Positions 59,044 through 64,000 of a stretch of DNA of 64,000 bases are shown here, one piece after another. The stretch's first letter is position 1, and the number at the start of each line of letters is the position of its first letter. The translations under genes and the position numbers were made by a program. The stretch is from an uncultured bacterium (GTDB lineage Bacteria > Bacillota > Clostridia > Lachnospirales > Lachnospiraceae), in contig CAJMQQ010000007.1 of NCBI GenBank assembly GCA_905215625.1, positions 4,260 to 68,259 of the forward strand. The letters are read 5' to 3'. The notes under the pieces are model-generated. The model did not search any database and was not told where the DNA came from. It worked only from the letters and a program-made list of their open reading frames with translations.

Positions 59044-59563
59044 GATCCGCATTTTATTATCAGAAGAGGAAGTAAACGCAAGAATCAGCGAAGTAGCAGC
59101 TCAGATTAATGCAGATTACGCTGGAAAGCCAGTTCATTTGATCTGCATTTTAAAGGGCGGCGTATTTTTTACCTGTGAACTGGCAAAACGCCTGAATATG
59201 CCAGTAAGCATGGATTTCATGTCCGTATCCAGTTATGGCAGCGGCACAGAATCCAGCGGCGTTGTAAAGATTGTAAAAGACTTAGATGAGCCGTTAGAAG
59301 GCAAGAACGTTCTGATTGTAGAAGACATTATTGATTCCGGACGGACCCTTGCTTACTTAATTGAGATTCTGCATAAGAGACAGCCAAACGAGATTAAGCT
59401 GTGTACGCTTTTGGATAAGCCGGAACGCCGCGTAAAGAAACAGGTTAAGGTGGATTACACCTGTTTTACCATTCCTGATGAATTCGTAGTCGGCTATGGC
59501 CTGGATTATGATCAGAAATACCGGAATTTGCCGTACATCGGAGTAGTAGAACTGGGACAGTAA
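59033..59563 (+). CDS. hpt: Hypoxanthine phosphoribosyltransferase
   Basis: A 176-residue HPRT: ICILKGGVFFTCELAKRL, DFMSVSSYGSGTESSGVVKIVKDLDEPLEGKNVLIVEDIIDSGRTLAYL (VLIVEDIIDSGRT is the PRPP motif), and EFVVGYGLDYDQKYRNLPYIGVV. It salvages hypoxanthine and guanine. The tilS-hpt-ftsH order is a conserved Firmicute cluster. Confidence 0.98.
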   Translation: MEDKIRILLSEEEVNARISEVAAQINADYAGKPVHLICILKGGVFFTCELAKRLNMPVSMDFMSVSSYGSGTESSGVVKIVKDLDEPLEGKNVLIVEDIIDSGRTLAYLIEILHKRQPNEIKLCTLLDKPERRVKKQVKVDYTCFTIPDEFVVGYGLDYDQKYRNLPYIGVVELGQ

Positions 59564-59575
59564 GGAGGCAATTCT

Positions 59576-61396
59576 TTGAAACAGCAGCAGTATAGAGGCT
59601 TTGGATTAATCCTGAGCGTTGTGCTTATGGTTATTGTGGTCAGCACATTGTTTGGCCGTAATAACGACGCGTTAAGCGAGCAGGAATATTATCAGGCCTT
59701 GGAAGCAGGAAATTATGAGCAGGTCTGGGTAAAGCAGAATGAGGCAGCGCCTACCGGCAAAGTAGAACTGCATTATCCTGGAGGCGGGGTAAGTTCTGTT
59801 TATGTATCCGATGTAGTAGAAGCTCAGAACCAATTAAAATCAAGGGGAATCGATTACACTCTGTTTGACGTTCCCCAGGAAAACTACGTTCTTTCCATTT
59901 TCCTTCCGGTAATTTTATCGGCCGTTGTCATTATGGTGATTTTTAACATTATGAATATGCGGGCTGCATCCGGAGGCGGTAACGCCAAAATGATGAATTT
60001 TGGCAAGAGCAGAGCGAGGATGAGCAGGGACAACAAAGTCAACTTTGAGATGGTAGCCGGCTTAGACGAAGAGAAGGAAGAATTGGAAGAAGTTGTAGAC
60101 TTTTTGAAAAATCCAAGAAAATATACGGCTCTTGGGGCAAGAATTCCAAAAGGACTTTTGCTGGAGGGCCCGCCTGGTACTGGTAAGACCCTGCTTGCAA
60201 AGGCAGTAGCAGGCGAAGCAGGAGTTCCGTTCTTCTCCATTTCCGGTTCCGACTTTGTAGAAATGTTTGTCGGCGTAGGAGCTTCCCGTGTCAGGGATTT
60301 ATTTGAAAATGCCAAGAAAAATTCTCCTTGTATCGTATTTATCGATGAGATCGACGCGGTTGCCAGAAGAAGAGGAACCGGTATGGGCGGCGGTCATGAT
60401 GAGAGAGAGCAGACGTTGAACCAGATGCTGGTGGAAATGGATGGATTTGGTGTTAACGAAGGAATCATCGTGCTGGCGGCTACCAACCGGGTGGATATTC
60501 TGGACCCGGCAATTCTTCGTCCTGGCCGGTTTGACCGGAAAGTCGTAGTAGGCCGTCCGGACGTAAAGGGTAGAGAAGAGATTTTAAAGGTTCATGTAAA
60601 AGATAAACCGCTGGGAGAAGATGTAGATCTTCACCGGGTTGCCCAGACTACTTCTGGATTTACCGGAGCGGATCTGGAAAATCTGATGAACGAGGCAGCG
60701 ATCCTGTCTGCCAGAGAGGACAGAAATTTTATCCGCCAGGCGGACATCGACAAAGCGTTTATCAAAATTGGCATTGGCGCAGAGAAAAAGAGCAAAGTGG
60801 TTTCGGATAAGGATAAAAAGATCACCGCTTACCATGAGACTGGCCATGCAATCTTATTCCATCTGCTTCCGGAAGTAGGACCAGTGCACACAGTTTCCAT
60901 CATCCCGACTGGAAACGGAGCAGGCGGATATACCATGCCGCTGCCGGAACGGGATGACCTTTATATGACCAGACGTCAAATGCTGGAAAACATTATGGTT
61001 TCCCTGGGCGGACGGATTGCGGAAGAGTTGGTATTTGATGATATTACAGCGGGAGCTTCCCAGGACATTAAACAGGCAACGGCTATTGCCAGGGCAATGG
61101 TTACCCAGTACGGAATGTCTGAAAAGGTGGGCATGATTAACTACAGCAGTGATGAAGAGGAAGTATTTATCGGCCGCGATCTGGCTCATACCAAGAGTTA
61201 TGGAGAATCCGTTGCAACGGTAATCGACAGCGAGGTAAAGCGGATTATTGATGAGTGCTATGCAAAGGCAAAAGCCATTATTATGGAAAATGAAAACTTT
61301 CTTCATGCCTGCAGCAAACTTCTGATTGAAAAGGAGAAAATCGGCCAGGAAGAGTTCGAGGCCCTGTTTTCTTCACTGAAGCCGGAAGAGGCTTAA
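59576..61396 (+). CDS. ftsH: ATP-dependent zinc metalloprotease FtsH
   Basis: A 606-residue FtsH. Two membrane segments (GLILSVVLMVIVVSTLF and IFLPVILSAVVIMVIFN) flank a short extracellular domain. The AAA domain has EGPPGTGKTLLAKAVAGEA, IVFIDEIDAV and the SRH at AATNRVDILDPAILRPGRFDR. The zinc site is YHETGHAIL (HExxH; the more usual form is HEAGH). TTG 59576 follows GGAGG. The protein degrades membrane and short-lived soluble proteins. An intergenic region of 291 bases follows. Confidence 0.98.
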   Translation: MKQQQYRGFGLILSVVLMVIVVSTLFGRNNDALSEQEYYQALEAGNYEQVWVKQNEAAPTGKVELHYPGGGVSSVYVSDVVEAQNQLKSRGIDYTLFDVPQENYVLSIFLPVILSAVVIMVIFNIMNMRAASGGGNAKMMNFGKSRARMSRDNKVNFEMVAGLDEEKEELEEVVDFLKNPRKYTALGARIPKGLLLEGPPGTGKTLLAKAVAGEAGVPFFSISGSDFVEMFVGVGASRVRDLFENAKKNSPCIVFIDEIDAVARRRGTGMGGGHDEREQTLNQMLVEMDGFGVNEGIIVLAATNRVDILDPAILRPGRFDRKVVVGRPDVKGREEILKVHVKDKPLGEDVDLHRVAQTTSGFTGADLENLMNEAAILSAREDRNFIRQADIDKAFIKIGIGAEKKSKVVSDKDKKITAYHETGHAILFHLLPEVGPVHTVSIIPTGNGAGGYTMPLPERDDLYMTRRQMLENIMVSLGGRIAEELVFDDITAGASQDIKQATAIARAMVTQYGMSEKVGMINYSSDEEEVFIGRDLAHTKSYGESVATVIDSEVKRIIDECYAKAKAIIMENENFLHACSKLLIEKEKIGQEEFEALFSSLKPEEA

Positions 61397-61479
61397 TGCT
61401 TGGAAAAAATGTATAAAAATATTTTGGAAAAAAGTTGAAGTTTGTGCACACTTTTTGGAAAGTGTATGCTATTATAATA

Positions 61480-61576
61480 GACGTAACCCCCCCAATACAT
61501 TATATAGTTTTTGCTACACCCCATAAGAAACGAAATACCTTCTCCTAAAAAGGCCAGCTACCCCGCTGGCCTTTTT
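61480..61576 (+). ncRNA. Candidate C-rich small RNA
   Basis: TATAAT at 61473-61478 is followed by about 65 bases without an open frame, then the terminator at 61552. The presumed transcript has a run of seven C (61487-61494 region), a CACCCCAT motif near 61518 and TACCTTCTCCT near 61537, all likely unpaired. Firmicute regulatory RNAs often use C-rich loops to cover ribosome sites. The -35 element is weak. There is no experimental support. Confidence 0.4.
61552..61576 (+). terminator. Intrinsic terminator
   Basis: GGCCAGC (61552-61558) pairs with GCTGGCC (61565-61571), five T after it and five A before it, so it could work on both strands. It follows ftsH and the candidate small RNA. Confidence 0.9.
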
Positions 61577-61687
61577 ACTTGCCTGAAATCTGGGAAAAAT
61601 AGGAGGAATCTATCTTTACTCTGTACAGAAACAGGAAGATCATATAAAATAGAAGAAGATGGAAACACTTACATTTGAGGTTTGAGT

Positions 61688-63766
61688 ATGGAAAAGGATT
61701 GCAATGGATTAATAAAAGAAGCGCTGTTTACGTCTGAGACAAGAGATTACCGCAGGCCGGAAGAACCGGATCCAGGGGACAGCGTCATGCTTCGGTTCCG
61801 GACAGGCAGACAGAATGCCAGCCATGTCTTTATCGGGATCCATGGGACAGATACGTTAAAAGAAATCCCCAAAGTTGAGAGCGACGATTTGTTTGACTAC
61901 TACAGCGGAAGCATTGAAGTCGGAAAAAAGCAGGTGCGCTATTATTTTCAAATTATTTATAACGGAGAAGTATGCTATTTTAACCGTTTAGGAGCAACTC
62001 TGGACAATCGGGAGCAATTTGGCTTCTGTATTACGCCTGGATTTCATGTGCCGGAATGGGCAAAGGGCGCAGTGATGTACCAGATTTATGTAGACCGGTT
62101 CTGCAACGGCAACAGAAGCAACGATGTTCTGGACAATGAATACGTCTATATTGGACGTCCGGTACAGCGGGCAGAACATTGGGATGATTATCCGGAACCA
62201 ATGGATGTCCGCAGGTTTTATGGAGGCGATTTACAAGGTGTCCTGGACAAGCTGAATTATATCCAGAGCCTGGGAGTGACGGCGGTTTATTTTAATCCGC
62301 TTTTTGTGTCTCCGTCCAACCATAAATATGACATTCAGGATTATGAGCATATTGATCCCCATTTTGGAGTCATTCAAAACAGCAGCGGAAGTCTGGTACA
62401 GCCGGATGCAGAAACCAATGAAGACGCAGGAAAGTATGTGTCCAGGACGGCAGACAGAAAAAATCTGGAAGCCAGCGACGCCTTGTTTTTAACGCTTGTG
62501 GAAGAAATGCACCGCCGGGGGATGCGCGTGATTATCGACGGCGTGTTCAACCACTGTGGTTCTTTTAACAAATGGCTGGATCGGGAACGGATTTACCAGA
62601 GGGAAGGCAGCTACGAGGCAGGCGCATATGTGTCTGCAGACAGTCCTTACCGTTCCTTTTTCCATTTTAATGAATCCCAGCCGGAAAACTGGCCTTACAA
62701 CGGCAGTTATGACGGCTGGTGGGGCCATGATACGCTTCCTAAGCTGAACTATGAAGGTTCTCCTATATTGGAACAGTATGTGCTGGACATTGCGAAAAAA
62801 TGGGTGTCCAGGCCTTACTGCGTAGATGGGTGGCGCCTGGATGTAGCGGCGGATCTGGGGCATAGTGCGGAGTATAATCACTGGTTCTGGCAGAAGTTCC
62901 GGAAAGAGGTGAAAAAGGCGAATCCAGAAGCGTTGATTCTGGCCGAACATTATGGAGATCCATCTGGGTGGCTTCAGGGAGACCAGTGGGATTCCGTTAT
63001 GAATTATGATGCATTTATGGAGCCTCTGACCTGGTTTTTAACCGGAATGGAAAAACACAGCGACGAGTATCGGGAAGATCTGCTGGGGGACGGCAGGGAA
63101 TTTTTCTCATCCATGATTTATAACATGAGCCGGATGCAGACAAATTCGGTTTTTGTGGCAATGAACGAACTGTCCAATCACGATCATTCCCGTTTCCTGA
63201 CCAGAACCAATCATATGGTGGGAAGAATCGGGGAGTTAAGTCCGGAAGATGCATCCAAAGATGTCAATCTGGGCGTGATGCGGGAAGCAGTAATGGTGCA
63301 GATGACCTGGCCTGGAGCGCCTACGATTTATTATGGAGATGAAGCGGGACTCTGCGGATTTACGGATCCAGACAACCGAAGAACCTATCCCTGGGGCCAT
63401 GAAAATCTGGAACTGATCGAATATCACCGCTATATGACAGGAATCCACAACCGGATTCCGGCCCTTAAATGGGGAGCGTTAAAACCGCTTCTGGCAGATT
63501 ATCAGGTCATTGCATATGGCCGGATTGACGGAGAATATAAATGTGTAACCGTACTGAACAACGACCAGACAGAACGCCATATCGAAGTGCCGGTATGGGA
63601 ACTGGGAATTGATGATGATACCAGATTAAGCCGGATTATGATGAGTACGGAGCAGGGCTATAATGCAGGCGTTCTTCCGGCATCGGTAAGGGATGGAAAG
63701 CTGACGCTTCTTATGCCTCCGGTCAGCAGCGCGCTGTTCATTACCCGGGCTGGGGATTTTTATTAA
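61688..63766 (+). CDS. GH13 alpha-amylase-family enzyme (neopullulanase-like)
   Basis: A 692-residue cytoplasmic enzyme. An N-terminal beta domain (residues 30-110) is followed by the GH13 barrel: MYQIYVDRFCNG, AVYFNPLFVSPSNHKYDIQDY, MRVIIDGVFNHCG, VDGWRLDVAADLGH with the nucleophile aspartate, LILAEHYGDPSGWL with the acid glutamate, and MNELSNHDHSRFL with the third aspartate. It should cut alpha-1,4 (and perhaps 1,6) links in maltodextrins or pullulan. No signal peptide is seen. GAGG is seven bases before ATG 61688; a TTG two codons upstream is less likely. Confidence 0.93.
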   Translation: MEKDCNGLIKEALFTSETRDYRRPEEPDPGDSVMLRFRTGRQNASHVFIGIHGTDTLKEIPKVESDDLFDYYSGSIEVGKKQVRYYFQIIYNGEVCYFNRLGATLDNREQFGFCITPGFHVPEWAKGAVMYQIYVDRFCNGNRSNDVLDNEYVYIGRPVQRAEHWDDYPEPMDVRRFYGGDLQGVLDKLNYIQSLGVTAVYFNPLFVSPSNHKYDIQDYEHIDPHFGVIQNSSGSLVQPDAETNEDAGKYVSRTADRKNLEASDALFLTLVEEMHRRGMRVIIDGVFNHCGSFNKWLDRERIYQREGSYEAGAYVSADSPYRSFFHFNESQPENWPYNGSYDGWWGHDTLPKLNYEGSPILEQYVLDIAKKWVSRPYCVDGWRLDVAADLGHSAEYNHWFWQKFRKEVKKANPEALILAEHYGDPSGWLQGDQWDSVMNYDAFMEPLTWFLTGMEKHSDEYREDLLGDGREFFSSMIYNMSRMQTNSVFVAMNELSNHDHSRFLTRTNHMVGRIGELSPEDASKDVNLGVMREAVMVQMTWPGAPTIYYGDEAGLCGFTDPDNRRTYPWGHENLELIEYHRYMTGIHNRIPALKWGALKPLLADYQVIAYGRIDGEYKCVTVLNNDQTERHIEVPVWELGIDDDTRLSRIMMSTEQGYNAGVLPASVRDGKLTLLMPPVSSALFITRAGDFY

Positions 63767-63830
63767 GTAAAAAAATACTTGCTTTTTTGACGGGGTTGTG
63801 ATAATATAATCAATGCTTATCCGAGCATTT

Positions 63831-63912
63831 GGATGGATTCCCGAGTGGCCAAAGGGGGCAGACTGTAAATCTGTTGCGACACGCTTCGATGGTTCGAATC
63901 CATCTCCATCCA
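63831..63912 (+). tRNA. tRNA-Tyr (GTA)
   Basis: Acceptor GGATGGA pairs with TCCATCC (63905-63911). The anticodon loop is ACTGTAAAT with GTA, the long variable arm (GTTGCGACACGCTTCGA region) makes it class II, and the T-arm is GATGGTTCGAATCCATC. The gene is 82 bases, normal for tRNA-Tyr. TATAAT lies upstream at 63805. It is the first of a likely tRNA run. Confidence 0.97.
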
Positions 63913-63938
63913 TTTAAAAATTTTATATTACTCATTAT

Positions 63939-64000
63939 CGCGGGGTGGAGCAGTCTGGAAGCTCGTCGGGCTCATAACCCGAAGGTCACAGGTTCAAATC
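63939..64000 (+). tRNA. Initiator tRNA-Met (CAT), partial at window edge
   Basis: CGCGGGGTGGAGCAGTCTGG opens the gene, and the anticodon loop is CTCATAA on a GGG/CCC stem (CGGGCTCATAACCCG), the hallmark of initiator tRNA. The T-arm begins ACAGGTTCAAATC and is cut by the window end at 64000. Confidence 0.95.

Noticed and set aside
1..64000. CRISPR array or rRNA operon
   Set aside because: No regularly spaced direct repeats and no rRNA-like sequence were seen. The only RNA genes found are the two tRNAs at the right end, the tRNA-Cys fragment and one candidate small RNA.

Overview
The window comes from a low-to-mid GC, spore-forming anaerobic Firmicute, almost certainly a member of the Lachnospiraceae (Clostridia). 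The evidence is the sporulation genes (yabP, yabQ, spoIIE), glycyl-radical fermentation with activating enzyme and clostridial ferredoxin, DUF4358/MBOAT/DHHW envelope genes, a stand-alone MecA, and AGGAGG-type ribosome sites nearly everywhere. I cannot name the species.

Region 1 (1 to about 20,460) is accessory DNA. I read it as the right part of an integrated mobilizable element, possibly several nested ones. It starts with an excisionase-like protein and a tyrosine integrase. A small mobilization block follows (helix-turn-helix protein, candidate oriT hairpin, ribbon-helix-helix protein, short relaxase). Next is a five-gene minus-strand operon I do not recognise as any named system: WYL regulator, TerB-like protein, two related coiled-coil proteins (one glycine-rich and hydrophobic) and a 379-residue unknown. 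After it come an Xre regulator, a YARHG lipoprotein, a 24-residue hydrophobic peptide and a DUF932 protein. Then come an MNT/HEPN pair, a recombination set (Rad52-like annealing protein, RadC-like JAB protein, YqaJ exonuclease), a Phd/RelE toxin-antitoxin, a DUF5688 protein, an orphan DNA methyltransferase, and four copies (two intact, two broken) of an AAA/DUF4143 ATPase. The region ends at a 3' fragment of a tRNA-Cys gene followed by a terminator, as expected for an attachment site.

Region 2 (20,460 to 22,350) is a scar. An old-yellow-enzyme-type oxidoreductase and a divergent TetR regulator have both lost their 5' ends at one junction near 21,940-21,950.

Region 3 (22,387 to 31,202) has an O-acyltransferase operon for cell-surface polymers, rhomboid protease, HIT protein, an ECF-type sigma factor, murG, a DUF4367-like membrane protein, a small secreted protein and a MerR-like regulator.

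Region 4 (31,268 to 35,442) is the pyruvate formate-lyase locus, and it is unusual. The lyase is split: a 684-residue core with the catalytic cysteines ends before the glycyl-radical domain, which is a separate 81-residue protein. Between them lies a 72-residue relative of that domain without the glycine loop. pflA and a ferredoxin follow, and a DUF1858 protein is divergent.

Region 5 (35,857 to 52,768) is mostly core: mecA, a kinase fused to a ParA-like domain with a second ParA-like protein, GH18, phosphoesterase, amidase and fRMsr genes, a zinc-ribbon protein, an AraC regulator divergent from a sugar-nucleotide pair (nucleotidyltransferase plus NahK-like kinase), two acyltransferase-type proteins, a CofE-like protein, a sirtuin, an aldo/keto reductase and DUF951.

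Region 6 (52,794 to 64,000) is conserved housekeeping: rpsF-ssb-rpsR, HU, rqcP, yabP, yabQ, divIC, spoIIE, tilS, hpt and ftsH. A candidate C-rich small RNA, a GH13 enzyme, tRNA-Tyr and the start of an initiator tRNA-Met follow. A decayed RhuM gene sits between rpsR and HU.
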